Assembly (NCBI GenBank): GCA_964059195.1
Contig: CAXKWD010000004.1
Coordinates: forward strand, 116,701,938 to 116,765,937
Reading direction: 5' to 3'
DNA length: 64,000 bases
From: Ectobius pallidus
Lineage: Eukaryota > Arthropoda > Insecta > Blattodea > Ectobiidae
The notes under the pieces are model-generated. The model saw only the letters and a program-made list of their open reading frames with translations, was not told where the DNA came from and searched no databases. Position 1 is the stretch's first letter. Each line of letters opens with the position of its first letter. Positions 1 through 10,597 of the stretch are shown here, piece after piece. The translations under genes and the position numbers were made by a program.

Positions 1-900
1 TAAAAAGAGCGTACCCTTCTTATTGAGAGTTTCTCATTTCGACTATTTTCTACGTATTTTTAATATAAAAAAATTCCGGGATAGAAATTTCAAATAATTT
101 TTCGATACCTATATTGTCTTTTAGCAATACATTTATATCAATAGTATGGATTAATTTGTAGAGCAATGTGTTATTTTGTCTTTTTAATTTTTGTGTTTTT
201 ACCTTCTCTAACCGTACCAAAGGTGCTATAGGTACAGGAAGTACCTGTGCTCGACCCTGAATTTTCAATTTAGGCGTAAATTATACTTTTTGAGGTTCCA
301 AGAATCAAATAATAAAATTCTCAGAAATACTTCTTTGTGTTTGTGTGTTTTTCTGCCAGTGTTCCTATGCCGAAACATAATATCGTTATAAACACACAAA
401 ATATGCTATTCAGGTTACGTCTTCGGGGAATGTGACGTAAAGATTGGCTACGAATTTCTCTAAGTTTTAGCAGTATTTTACATTACGAAAATATATTTTT
501 TGTAGATTTTCTCGAAAAGGAATCAAGGATTTTTTTAAAGTGTTGTACACGAGGTGTTTTTTGATTATGCAGGTGTACAATTTTTATCCATATTTTTGTA
601 ATATTCTCTGCAGCGACCTTACAAGCAAATTATCTTTTGCTCAAACTCAGGCTTCAAGACTTACGTGGTAAGCAATACTAATTTGTGTGACGGTGAGACA
701 ACTGAAAACGCAGACCTTGGAATAACTTACGGTCTAGCACAAATGTACGAATAAGAAATAGTGTTAATATACTCGTCCGCAATGTAAGCGTTTTTTCCAG
801 TAGGTGGTCATCAACGTAGGACTACAAGCTATAAGAGAAACTGAGGTTGACATTTTGGTGAAAATACGTGAAAAAATTTATATATATTAATTTTTTTACT
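1..900. repeat. Tail section of the long non-coding repeat unit
   Basis: No coding potential. The stretch follows, in the same order and orientation, sequence also found near 44,930-45,800 and 52,190-52,790. Shared landmarks are a TTTTCTACGTATTTTTA stretch, CCGTACCAAAGGTG, AATGTGACGTAAAGATTGG and GGACTACAAGC. The copy near 52.2-52.8 kb is the closest. No termini or target duplications are visible, so it looks like a segment of a diverged duplicated unit rather than a transposon. Confidence 0.6.
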
Positions 901-2131
901 AGAATTGTTAACACTTTATTTCTATGTTCGCCTCACTTCGCTATTTTTGGGCAGCCATTTTTAATGAGTTCACTGTTACAGATGTCTCTTTAGTGGCATA
1001 TTTCATAAAATGTTATTACGTATTCAGAACGATCCATACGCTACGCATAAACTGTTTACATTTTTAATGAAAATTTTCACTTAGAGAGCTCTGCGGATAA
1101 AACTGAAACAGCAGTGAGAAACTTCTTTAAACATGTGGTAAATTTATATAATTTGTGAAATTAAGTTTTGTTTCGAACAATCATAGCTATTTAAAGAGTT
1201 TATATTTAAGAAAGGTCAAATTGATTTTTATGTTTATATGAGATAATTGGCCCAATCAACCAGGCATAGGACTGCCAGATAAGACAGTTGTAAAAATATT
1301 AATGGTAATACCTGCAAAATGAGGATAAAGCTGTGCCTGTAATGCTAAAAGAAATATTTTAAAGTAGCCGATATGGATGGCAGTTAATACTGTGCAGCTC
1401 TTATGTCTTCATCTTTTACTTGATCTTTTTTCTCTGAATAACATGCATCCAAAGACACTAAACATTCTTACAGATGACATATTGAAAGTAATGATTTTTC
1501 TGGGGTTTTCGTTGAATACCTGTGTCTAATTTCTTATAAAAGCTGTGTTAATTTAAGGATGTTTGAAGCCGTGTGTGGTGGAGTCTAGGAAGAAAACTCC
1601 ATACCAAATCCAGTCAGTTCAACGAAACATTTTTTTTCTTTTGACACTGTTCAAATTCTTAAATTCATCCGTAACCACATAGCCGAATAAACATAACGAA
1701 ATCTATAGTCTATGTAAAAGTTTTCCACTTCAATGTTGTGTGTCAAGTGTTAAAGTAAACAGTGCCATATTTACTGTTTATGCTAAATTTTCTGATCTGA
1801 AATATGTTTTCCTCTCAAAATATAACAAATTTTGCAATTTCCTCTGCCTTATGTAGGAAGGCTATATCCTACTTCCATGAAGAAGTAGAATATATAATTA
1901 GCTAAGATTACATTTAACCAAAAGAATATAGTGGCACTTCAAACTTTGAAAAATCAAGGCGTAAATTAGTATTTCAACTGTCCACTTTTAACGTCGTGGA
2001 GAATTTCTAATGTAAGGAACTTAAATATGGAGATGTATAATTATGTCACTGTAATTGATGAAAATGTTACAAAACTGACATTTCTACAGAATTTAAAGAA
2101 AACAGTTAGATGTGTGGCATCTGCGAATGTG
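901..2131. other. Non-coding stretch, partly repeated at 38.6 kb
   Basis: I see no gene. About 1,240-1,400 resembles 38,590-38,850: both have a GGCATAGGACT landmark, then ATGAGGATAAAG, then a GCCGATAT...GCAG.TAA.ACTGTG stretch, so this also belongs to a duplicated unit. The rest is AT-rich sequence without recognisable features. Confidence 0.4.
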
Positions 2132-2144
2132 GAAGGGAAATTAA

Positions 2145-2310
2145 TAATTAAGGAATCGCGCACAATGTGCATTATCTTAACCTACCCAGTCCTGAACCCG
2201 GGGAGGGGATCTTTCACTATTGAAAAAATCCCCCATCCGGCCGGGAATCGAACCCGGGCCGCCGGAGTGGAAGGCAGGCGTGCTACCGACTCACCCACGG
2301 CGGCGGAAAT
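2145..2310 (-). mobile_element. tRNA-derived SINE
   Basis: Read on the minus strand, the element starts with a tRNA-like head whose anticodon-arm region (CTGCCTTCCA) resembles tRNA-Gly(UCC). It has a clear Pol III B box, GGTTCGATTCC, followed by a short body. It is bounded by a perfect 13-bp duplication, GAAGGGAAATTAA, at 2132-2144 and 2311-2323, which fixes both ends. SINEs of this type are moved in trans by LINE machinery. Confidence 0.85.
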
Positions 2311-2323
2311 GAAGGGAAATTAA

Positions 2324-2728
2324 GTAATGCTATTACATTGCCATGGCACACGAACTTAGTTTAGCTATTGAATTATACTGTTATTGTGTTTAATGCATAT
2401 AATTTTAAAAAATTACAAATTCATGGTTTGTACGCAAGATTTGGTGCGTTTAGAAGGGTTAATGGCTGCAGTTACAATGTCTCTGACGAATTAGAATCTT
2501 GATTCTGAAAGAAAGCTGGAAGTGTTATGCTTCAAAAGTTACAGTCTACTAATTTCGCATAACTAAAATTGAAGTACTTGCTTTGGTGAAAATAGGCACC
2601 AGGACTTAAGGAACTGTAGATGATAATCTACATGACTGGAACTTGCATTAAATTAAATATCAAGCTTTCCCATTTCTCTTTAGGTACAAAGAAATTTAAT
2701 ATGTATTGTAAGTAACACCAGTAAGAAA
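2324..2728. other. Non-coding spacer
   Basis: AT-rich sequence with no gene, repeat or RNA feature that I can recognise. Confidence 0.3.
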
Positions 2729-2756
2729 TCTCTGTGTATATAAGAGGCATTTTTCC

Positions 2757-4111
2757 TTTTTTTTTTTTAAATTTGTTTATTAACTGCATGTCCCATTACA
2801 ATGAGAGTAATACTACATGCACTAATTACTAATATTACATTTTAATGCATATAATATACTGTCTTTTATCTTCCTTATTCTATGGCTGGTTACTGTGGAA
2901 CTTATTCATTACCTTATTAAAACTAAATTTTCATACTATTCTTTACAATATTATTTAACATGTAGGTATACTCTATTTATATAATATTAGTTAATTTCCT
3001 GTATTTCTGATATATTAGTTAACTACTTGTATTACTACTTCATTCTTTTACAGCTTATCTAAATCTATCGAATTTATGAATGAGATTAGTTCTTGTGTAT
3101 AATAAATAGCGCATTAATTTGATTTTGTCAAATGTCCATTTTCCATGTTTACTTATCATATTGTTCTTAAAAATTCGTCTTTCCCTTTCAAGTTTGATAC
3201 ATCTAAATAGTAGGTGATCCACTGTTTGTTCTTCGTTTCCACACGTACACATAGGACAGGTTGTTATATTAAATCGGAAATAGTATGAGTTCATTTTCCC
3301 ATGGCCTGTTAAGAAGCTAGTTATTTTTCCACTTAGCGGTACGTTTATTTTTAACCTGTCTTTTATATTGGGGAGAAACGATTTTGTCACTGTACCGTTT
3401 TTTGTACTGTTCCATTCTTCTTCCCATTTATTAACACTTATTGTCTGTAGTTCGTTTAGCACTGAACTTAGTGGTTTACGATCGTAACTCACTGGTATGT
3501 CGTCGTTCCCTGCAGCCTCTTTTGCTAGACGGCCAGCTGTTTCGTTACCGGTATTCCCGTTGTGTGCCTTGATCCAGGTAAAGTGGATTGTCCAATGTTT
3601 TGCTTCCAATTCTCTAGTTTTTTCTCTGATTGATGCTATTAAGTGAAGTTGATTGGTTGGATTTTTTAACGAATCTAAAGTTATTCTACTATCTGTATGG
3701 ATAGCTGCTATTTTTTGGTCGTTAGGACTGTGCTGATCTTTTTCTAAATATTCTAGGGCCTTTAAGATCGCAAGCTGTTCAGCCTGATTGTTTGAGCAGT
3801 GGTCTTTTAGCCTGTATTGTATCTGGATGGCTGGTTTTTTATCGACAAATATTGCTATACCTGCGCCTACTCCTGTGTCTCCTTTGCTGCCGTCAGTATA
3901 AATGTCCACTCTGTATTCTATGTTACCTTCCTTTGTTTTTATGGTGTATATATCAGCTGGATGTGGCCATGTCGAATAGTGTCTTGGCCTTTCAATTGTG
4001 TCCTTCTGGTTTCCTTTTTTGATTTCATATAGTGTTGCCAACTTTTGCAATTCTAGAATTATTGGGGTAGTGTTTGTTAGCGTACACAATGCTTCATATG
4101 AAGTTGACTTT
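2757..4111 (-). mobile_element. 5'-truncated non-LTR retrotransposon
   Basis: On the minus strand this holds the 3' part of a LINE: an RNase H plus zinc-finger coding region, a 3' UTR of about 290 bp, an AATAAA near 2,780 and a poly(A) tail (poly-T at 2757-2770). Endonuclease and reverse transcriptase are missing, consistent with 5' truncation during target-primed reverse transcription. It lies inside the start of a Helitron-like repeat. The flanking TTTTTCC and TTTTTACC may be a worn target duplication. Confidence 0.75.
3055..4089 (-). pseudogene. LINE pol C-terminus: RNase H and CCHC finger
   Basis: This is an open frame of 344 codons, but only the end of a LINE polyprotein. RNase H features are visible: YTDGSKGDTGVGAG (first Asp, near residue 86), NNQAEQLAILKAL (Glu), and IHTDSRITLDSL (second Asp). 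In the last motif, GNETAGRLAKEAA, the usual Asp after Ala is Gly, so the fourth catalytic acid seems lost. A Cys/His cluster, CPMCTCGNEEQTVDHLLFRC, follows, as in LINEs of the R1/jockey/I group. The ATG is not the native start; upstream pol domains are absent. The RNase H assignment is firm, the clade is not. Confidence 0.85.
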
Positions 4112-4379
4112 TTACCTTCTGACTGACTGACTGACTTACTGGCAGAGAATCGACGTAGTACCTATATTGTAATAGGTAGAGACTTTGAATTTTGTCATTT
4201 CATAATGTAAGTGTACACTAAGAAAGGATTGTGCCAAATTTTTATTTCAAATGCTGAAAATCAAATGTTTTGGAGGATACGAAATACCTATTTACACATT
4301 CTTTAGTGACGAATACATGTTCAAATTATAATAGTTACCTGAAGAAGGCTATAAATAAAAAGTAATGAGTGAAGTACTA

Positions 4380-4733
4380 AATCATTTGTGATGTGGTATG
4401 GTGTATTCTGTTGCCTTAATAGAAAAATCAATAATTAGACAAGGCAGGTGACCCCAACCCACTCCCACTCTTTTCGGTCACCACGTACGTGGAGGTACTT
4501 AAGCGGTAGGAGCACTTGCCCTTCCAAACATCCCCTCCTATATCTGCCGAAGTATGGGGTTTAGCGAAAATATATGTAGAATGTTTTCGAAGCTAATTTT
4601 TATTTTCTTTAATTTGTTTAATTTGGTTCCTAATCATTTTTGCAAAACTCCATAGTTTTAAAGATATCTGTGAAAAACTTGTGAGTATTAATAAACTATT
4701 AATAAACTTCAATTCTTTCCAATGAGGGAATAG
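4380..4733. repeat. Upstream section of the long repeat unit
   Basis: GCGGTAGGAGCACTTG, TATGGGGTTTAGC and the AAACTCC-bearing stretch that follows recur at 50,400-50,640 and, partly, at 8,830-8,990. In the 5-kb and 51-kb copies this section lies a few hundred bp upstream of the conserved block. No coding potential. Confidence 0.6.
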
Positions 4734-4873
4734 TTGATTTATGTAAGTTATTCCACCTTATGCCCTCAATATAGTCTACTAGGTAATCCAGGGAATTGTA
4801 CATATTATTGGCAACATTCCCTGGATTTCTTAGACTACATTGAGGTCATAATGTGGAAAGACTTACAAAAATC
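4734..4873. repeat. Near-palindromic hairpin element
   Basis: Two arms of about 60-66 nt (4734-4799 and about 4810-4873) are reverse complements with scattered mismatches. Matching landmarks are TTGATTTATGTAAG with CTTACAAAAATCAA, and CCAGGGAATTGT with the ACATTCCCTGGA-type arm. The spacer is about 10 nt. It could be a tiny foldback MITE. The RNA would form one long imperfect hairpin, the shape of a miRNA precursor or an endo-siRNA source. Confidence 0.6.
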
Positions 4874-5202
4874 AACGTATGAGTAGTTATATTTTTACCA
4901 CTTCGACACCACCTAAACGCGACGATTTTTTTTAGAGAATTTTACATATAATGAAGGGGAAAGGGTACCAAACAAACTTTTGTTGTTTTGGATGTCAGGG
5001 TCATCAGCTATTTTTACTGCACTATTAGTAGACGGTACCCTTAAACTTATTTAACCGCATATTAACGACAGTTAAATGCTATAACGTACTATGGTTACGA
5101 CATGTTATACGACTATGGTAAAAGTACAACTTAGGTTACAGAACTCAACAAAAAGAAAACCTGACCAAATCCATGCATTTAACTGTATTATTGTCAATAT
5201 GA
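4874..5202. repeat. Repeat-unit spacer before conserved block 1
   Basis: AT-rich unit sequence. The GCATATTAACGACAGTTA landmark recurs upstream of block 3 (31,741) and near 28,230 and 39,430. No gene seen. Confidence 0.5.
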
Positions 5203-5625
5203 TTTCACCCTTCCTTCTTAGCTGCAGTCGAGTTCAACTTGCTGAACTGCATTTCCAGAGCCTGCGAACGTGGACGCGAAGGACAGGATTTTCTGTTATT
5301 CCTTTCAACTTTAACGTTGTTATGAATTCTACATAAATTACATAGAATATGAGATTGCAAAGGAACAACAGACATTAGGCTCCGTTATCGCTGTTGTGTA
5401 TTAAACATAGCAGCGATTCACCAAAGACCGGTTCTCTTTTTTAATTAAATCTTCTTTTAAACACATGAAATACAATACCCAAACGAGCAAAGTTCGTATT
5501 TCGGTTATTTCAGTGATAATTTAATAACTAATTATATAAATTAAAATTTTTTAAACAATTGACAAAATAGTCCCTAATTATTAGTTACATTTTAAGAAGT
5601 TACTTTGAGATCTGGTCTTTGGTCC
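5203..5625. repeat. Conserved structured block, copy 1 (candidate ncRNA)
   Basis: This block opens with a pyrimidine run (TTTCACCCTTCCTTCTTA) and the invariant CCAGAGCCTGCG...CGCGAAGGA core at 5255. Complementary parts are: GAGCCT with AGGCTC; TCTGTTATTCCT with AGGAACAACAGA (one mismatch here); CGCTG with CAGCG; and ACCAAAGACCGG (5420-5431) with CTGGTCTTTGGT (5612-5623), where the G can still form a G-U pair. Flanking unit sequence is far more diverged than the block. Strand and transcription are unknown. Confidence 0.5.
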
Positions 5626-6225
5626 TATGGATGTTTTAATTAATTATTTCTGTACTTAACAATAAACATGACAGTGGTTCTTACATCAGAACGCACAAGC
5701 CTTTCTTTCTTCCGCCGCCTTTTTTTAGCAAAATGTTCATATGTCCTTCTCAGTTGAGATGTGATCATTGTCCTATAAATTTCTTGAAGTACGTTTTACA
5801 TTTAATACACAAATCAACACTATAATGCTGCTGTACTCTTAACGCAGAAGATATTTCCCTTCTTACGCAGTTTCCTACGGCATTGTATTCGCACTTCTTC
5901 CGTCCATTGTAGATCCCACATTATTCGTTGGTTACCATCCCCATTATTCGTTTTCAAATTCCGGATGGTTCTTGTGAATCCTGCAGAAATTAGAAGTCCA
6001 TTGTAGATCCCATTGCATTCGATTATCACCATCCCTATTAATCGTTGTCAAGTTCCAAATGATTTTTGTGAGTCCTGCAAAAATGAGAAGGCCATTGTAC
6101 ATCTCTTACCTTTTAATTATTATTGATTTTAAAATAACACACACCTTCATCCAGAATAAAGAAAAGATATGAATTACCTCGATAGTTTACACGAAATTCT
6201 GAAACATTTCAAATTGTGACATTTA
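5626..6225. repeat. Repeat-unit section with a local tandem duplication
   Basis: Unit sequence continues from CCTATGGATGTTTTAATTA. Around 5,910-6,110 a stretch of about 110 bp is present twice in tandem: CCATTGTAGATCCCA, then CGTT...CAA.TTCC, then CCTGCAGAAATTAGAAG or a variant. The same landmark is single in other units (about 9,130, 29,160, 44,350, 51,610). No gene. Confidence 0.55.
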
Positions 6226-6511
6226 GGGCCGATTGTATAAACATCACTGACTGGAGATAAATTATGACCTAAGTTCAGAAAATGATCTGAGTTCAGGCTC
6301 GAGTCGTATTGTATAACACTGATCTAAGATCAACTGATCGAAGTTCAATTTTGATCCTAGTTCATACATGAGCACTTGGCAACATCGCAGAAACTGATGA
6401 GTATCGCGAGACGAGAGCATTGTTATTCTGTTTTCCTTAGTATTTAGGCAGTGTGTTGTGCGAGAGGAAGGAAAATATGATCGAAATTAAGCAGAAAAAG
6501 GTTCATTCCCA

Positions 6512-6628
6512 ATTGAAATTGTCTTGGGAAAATATAAAGAAATTGTAGAATGCAAAACGACGGATGCGATAATATCAATGCAAGAGCAAAATGCGATGAA
6601 AAATGATCTGGTAATTTCATTTCTGGCG
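6512..6628 (+). pseudogene. Myb/SANT-like DNA-binding domain remnant
   Basis: A 39-codon open stretch includes GKYKEIVECKTTDA followed by a MQEQNAMKNDL segment. This resembles the Myb/SANT-like DNA-binding protein that accompanies PIF/Harbinger transposases, in which a KYK.I.E.KKTDA-type helix is typical. The upstream part is in another frame and the downstream frame closes soon after, so it is a fragment. Its position inside Harbinger-type ends supports the reading. Confidence 0.55.
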
Positions 6629-7103
6629 TTATAAATCGGCTTAACATTTTCACGGCTAAGGACGTATAAATGCTTCGTCTCATAAATTGTATGAAAACGG
6701 AGATGTAAAACTTAAGGAATTTTTGTTCATCTGTTATGTTTGTCTTTCATGGAAACCAGGTAGCCTATTCCACTGAACTTTTCTCTATAGATTTTAAACC
6801 TTATAGCCCACTGAAGTTTTTACCTCATGACTTCCTTCTTACAATGTAAAATATCAGTTCTGAAAGAGTTAATAGGTCACATAAAAAAAGATAACGAAGA
6901 AAGCATTTGGGGAAAATCCAAAAACAGGTCGCCCCTTAAGATCCTCCCACTCGAGATTTCCTAGTAGTTCCACCATAGCGCCTAAATATCTCTCGTTTAG
7001 CAGCATTGAAAATTTGAAAAAATTTTATTTTTCCCCTTTCAACTATTCAATCTCTTTTCTCCTACCTATTCCTACAATAAGAATTTTAGATCTAAAAAAA
7101 ATT

Positions 7104-7154
7104 TGAACACGGGACCGAAAGCATGATAGCCAGTCGTTTTACCACTACGCCATC
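7104..7154 (-). other. tRNA-like fragment inside the Harbinger element
   Basis: On the minus strand, GGCGTAGTGGTAAAACGAC resembles a D-arm/A-box region and GGTCCCGTGTTC loosely resembles a B box. It may be a worn tRNA pseudogene or SINE head. No full cloverleaf can be drawn. Confidence 0.3.
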
Positions 7155-7861
7155 GATTAATCAGTTGAGTAAGAAGCGAGAATTCCTGTATTTAACGTTT
7201 GGGAGCTGCATGAAATGGCGAAGATTGATAATTTCGTATTAGTTGCAATTGTGATGTAAGTGTTATTTTCTTATTATAGTAATTAGTGTAAAGCTTTGGT
7301 AGAGGACGAAAAGGACTAGCGAGCCGTCGTCATAAGAACGCAACGGCTGGAGTGGGCGGAGCTCAAGGAGCGATCTGTTTTTGGATTTCGCCAGCATTTG
7401 CTCTATACAACGAAGCCCATCTAAATCCATCATTTTTATCATCACGAGATATCTGAAAATTGGAATTAGATGATAATAATAACGTACAGGTTATGTTGTA
7501 GAATTATGTTATACTGCATTAATAAGGAGTCTAACATAGCCCATATACGCACAACTACGTTATAGCTAGAAATGTATGAAGTTGTCTTTTGTATATTTTC
7601 TTTATATTTATCGTAACCACACAGGTAGGCCTAATATTATGTTTATAATGAGCTAATCTTGTGTCTCAAATAAGAAAACAGCCCCTTGAACTGAGATCAA
7701 CTAGTTTGATCGGAGAAATTTCTCCAGTCAAAATTGATCCTAGTTCAGTGCGAATTGATCTCAGATTAGCGTTTATACAACAAAAATTTCCGTGTTCAGC
7801 GTGAAATGAGATCAATTTAGTCTCTGATCCAAGATCAAACTGTTTATACAATCGGCCCTTA

Positions 7862-8361
7862 ATAGTTCAATACTTTCGAGTATATAGGCTGCAGAAATCT
7901 TTTGGTAGCCTATATAACGATTATTCATGTAGAGCTTATATTATGCGGTACCTTTTCCTTCTGGTATTGTTTAATTCCTAGAACCAGCGTAAATATAATA
8001 TTCTCCTCTCTGCTTTCAGATAGTTCATTCCATTTTATATCTATAAATACACTTAATTTACCATGTCATTTGCTTTTATTTTTATTTGCAAAGTTTCATT
8101 CCGTTTCCATAGAAGCTGTTTTGGAATTATAACGGATTGTTAAACCTTGTAAGTGATATGTCAAGGTTACCAATGCAGAGCTAGCCCGTGAATAAAGTTT
8201 GACGGAAATTACTGTCATTCACTTTCTAACTAGATAGAACAAACGGTCTGGAATGTTTTGGTTTTGATCCCACTATTCTTCGATAAGATTGGGGGACCCT
8301 GAACACAGCATTTTTTAAAGATCCACCTTTCCTTTTTGGAAGTGTCTTACTTTTATAACGG
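7862..8361. repeat. Repeat-unit section
   Basis: The landmarks ACCTTTTCCTTCTGGTATTG, CTGCTTTCAGATA, CCGTTTCCATAGAAGCTGTT and a CTTCGATAAGATTGGGGGA stretch recur in the same order near 9.4-9.8, 10.2-10.7, 29.4-29.9, 32.9-33.3, 44.6-44.9 and 51.9-52.2 kb. No gene. Confidence 0.6.
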
Positions 8362-8370
8362 TGATTAATA

Positions 8371-8608
8371 TAAGCGATCTACGCCGCCAGACCTTACAGG
8401 GCCGCGAACCGTCGGGAGAGGGATTATCTATGGGTCAAATACACACTTTTTTACCAGGTAAGGACATGGAGGGCCTCCCCGGATTAGTGGTCGTCCCAAT
8501 GTTGAGGCCACCTCCGAGACATTACGAACACATAGGACGAGACACGCCATTCACACATACACACACTCACTCACTGCGACAAAGGCGAGGATAGGATGAA
8601 GATGATAA
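8371..8608 (+). mobile_element. Short retroposon with GAT-rich tail
   Basis: A moderately GC-rich 238-bp insert ends in GATGAAGATGATAATG and is bounded by a 9-bp duplication, TGATTAATA, at 8362-8370 and 8609-8617. The uninterrupted site can be compared with the homologous unit near 9,795 (CACTGATTAATCCCATG). The simple-repeat tail and variable-length duplication fit a 5'-truncated RTE/CR1-type LINE end or a SINE driven by one. No B box was seen. Confidence 0.65.
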
Positions 8609-8617
8609 TGATTAATA

Positions 8618-10348
8618 TCCTAAAATTAAAAGTACTTTTAACTTAACTGAACTTTTAGTGTGTACGATATAAAAATTAAAATGTTAGCATAGAAGCCTTT
8701 GATAATTTGTTATGGTTATTTGTAATTTGAGGAACTAAAAAATTCATATTCATATTTTAAGATCTGTCGGATAAGACACAGTGCAATTTTGACTAAATAA
8801 TCAATTAAATTAATTGGTATTTCAAAAATAAATTAAGAGATTTGAATGAAGCTAATTTTATTTGTTTTAACTTGTTTAAATTGGTTCCTAATTTTTTTTC
8901 TCTGAACTCCATAGATTTAGAGATATGTTTAAAAAAAAGTATGAAAAGTTACGCTTTTTACCGCTTCACCCCCACTTATCACCAAAACTCAATGCTATTT
9001 TTAGAGAATTTTACTGATCAGTACTAATGGCATTGGAGGGAAGGAACCGGTCTTGATTGAAAGTTTTTTTAGTTAATCGTTCACAAAGGGTGTATTACAA
9101 TGTCAAGGTCCAGATGATTTTTGTAAATTCTGCAGAAATGACAAGTCCATTGTAAATATTACATTTTAATATTCCTTGTAAAATAATATATCGGCTACAT
9201 TCATCCAGAATAACGAGAAGATGTCATTTCGCCCGAAAGTTTACACGAAGTTCTTAAACTTTTCAGATCATGTTATTTAATAAGTTCTTCAGATCATATA
9301 GGCCTAGGTTGTGTTTAAAATTTTCGTATAATTCTAGCCCTATGACGTTTGTGTACAGGTTATATTATGCGGTACCTCTTCCTCGTGGTATTCTATTAAC
9401 TTTTTCCTGCTACCGGTCGTAAAGATTTCATTCTCTTCTCTGCTGTCAGATATTTCAATTCATCTTATACGTATAAAATGCTTAATTTATTACAATTGTA
9501 TTGATTTTTATTTATAATTTTGAAAGTCGCACTCCGTTTCCATAGAAGCATTTTTGGAATTATAAGTGATTGTTAAACGGTGCAAACAGTACGTTTAGAT
9601 TACCAATGCAGCAGTTCCCTTTATATAATATTTTACTGACAGAAATTACCGTCATTCTCTCCCTAACTAGATTGTATAGGTAAGCTGGAATGATTTTATG
9701 TTGATTCTACTGTCCTTCGATAAGGTTGAGTGACGCTTGACACTGGTGTTTGAAAAAATCACCTTTCTCCTTGAAAGTGCCTCACTTTTATAACACTGAT
9801 TAATCCCATGAATGCCCTACAACATTTTATCTTAAAAAGTTTGTTTTTAACGATACAAAAGTTTGATTGCTTTCAATGCGAAACTAAGTTTTGTTACATT
9901 TTCTATGGCTATTTTTACTTTTAAAAATAATTTAATTTTGAAATTTATGCTAGCTTAACTTGTATAATAATGTGTTATTTTGTTTTGTGAAATTTTGTAT
10001 TTTTCCTTTCTCTGTCTGTACTATTTACTATAGGTACAAGTATGATGTTCGACCCTGAAATTCGGTATCAAGATAAGTCAAATAAAAATTTCATATACAT
10101 GTTTGTGTGCTCGTGTTTGTCTGCTGGCTAACAGAATAGCTCTAGAATAAGAAATGCCACAAAAAGAATATTTTGTATTAAAGTTAAATATTTTCTGAGA
10201 ATGTAACAACGAAGCGAGTAAGTATTATACAATTTTTATTTGTAAAGGCGAATTCTGTTTCCGTAGAAACTGTTGCGAAACTATAGGCCTAACAGATTCT
10301 TTACTTCTGGCCTGTGAATAAAGTGTTTCTGTTTGAAAATAGTCATTC
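8618..10348. repeat. Two further, partly deleted repeat-unit copies
   Basis: 8,840-9,000 repeats the upstream section and 9,110-9,260 the CTGCAGAAATGACAAGTCC section, while the conserved block expected between them is missing, so this unit has an internal deletion. CTCCGTTTCCATAGAAGC (9,530) and TTCTGTTTCCGTAGAAACTG (10,250) mark two successive copies. No gene. Confidence 0.55.
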
Positions 10349-10361
10349 ACTCCCTAACTGG

Positions 10362-10584
10362 GTCGGCCTGAGTGACGCTCTGGCTTTCTCTCCCAAAGGT
10401 TTCTGGTTCGATTCCGGCCCACGTCGATGGTATTAAGGTGTGCATAAATGAGACAGGTACATATCAGTGGATTTACTGGCATGTGCAAGAACTCCTGCGG
10501 GACAAAATTCCGGCACACCGGTGACGGTCACAATCTAAGTTGCAGTGCATCCCTGTCATTAAATAACCATATACCAACCAACCA
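10362..10584 (+). mobile_element. tRNA-derived SINE with ACCA-rich tail
   Basis: The head contains a B box, GGTTCGATTCC, within TTTCTGGTTCGATTCCGGCC. The body follows, and the 3' end is ATACCAACCAACCA. A perfect 13-bp duplication, ACTCCCTAACTGG, flanks it at 10349-10361 and 10585-10597. The same ACTCCCTAACT motif is unduplicated in other units (for example near 9,660), which confirms the empty site. The A box is weak. Confidence 0.85.
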
Positions 10585-10597
10585 ACTCCCTAACTGG

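Larger units (their letters stand above)
2729..4330 (+). mobile_element. Helitron-like 5' end, split by a LINE
   Basis: After an A, the sequence TCTCTGTGTATATAAGAGG matches the Helitron-like 5' end at 57,511 (TCTCTCTATATATAAGAG). Beyond the LINE inserted at 2757-4111 the family sequence resumes with CTGACTGACTGACTGAC, then a GCAGAGAATCGACGTAG stretch and AATAGGTAGAGACTT, as near 56,720-56,790 and 58,000. No 3' terminal hairpin with CTAG was found downstream, so only a 5' portion remains. No Rep/helicase coding is present. Confidence 0.55.
6226..7858 (+). mobile_element. PIF/Harbinger-type DNA transposon, decayed
   Basis: The terminal inverted repeats start GGGCCGATTGTATAAAC and end with GTTTATACAATCGGCCC. 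A TTA lies on both sides (6223-6225 and 7859-7861), as expected of the 3-bp target duplication of PIF/Harbinger. Subterminal regions carry repeated TGATCCTAGTTCA / GATCTGAGTTCA motifs in both orientations, possible transposase-binding sites. A remnant of a Myb/SANT-like reading frame lies at 6512-6628. No intact transposase remains, so this copy is non-autonomous. Confidence 0.8.

Noticed and set aside
5091..5336. Open frame over the conserved block (LHFQSLRTWTRR... translation), as a conserved small protein
   Set aside because: The same translation appears in all copies only because the DNA is nearly identical. The frame entering from upstream differs between copies 1 and 3, the C/T difference in GGA(C/T)AGG changes the residue, and the frame closes at different places. 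Pairing explains the conservation better.
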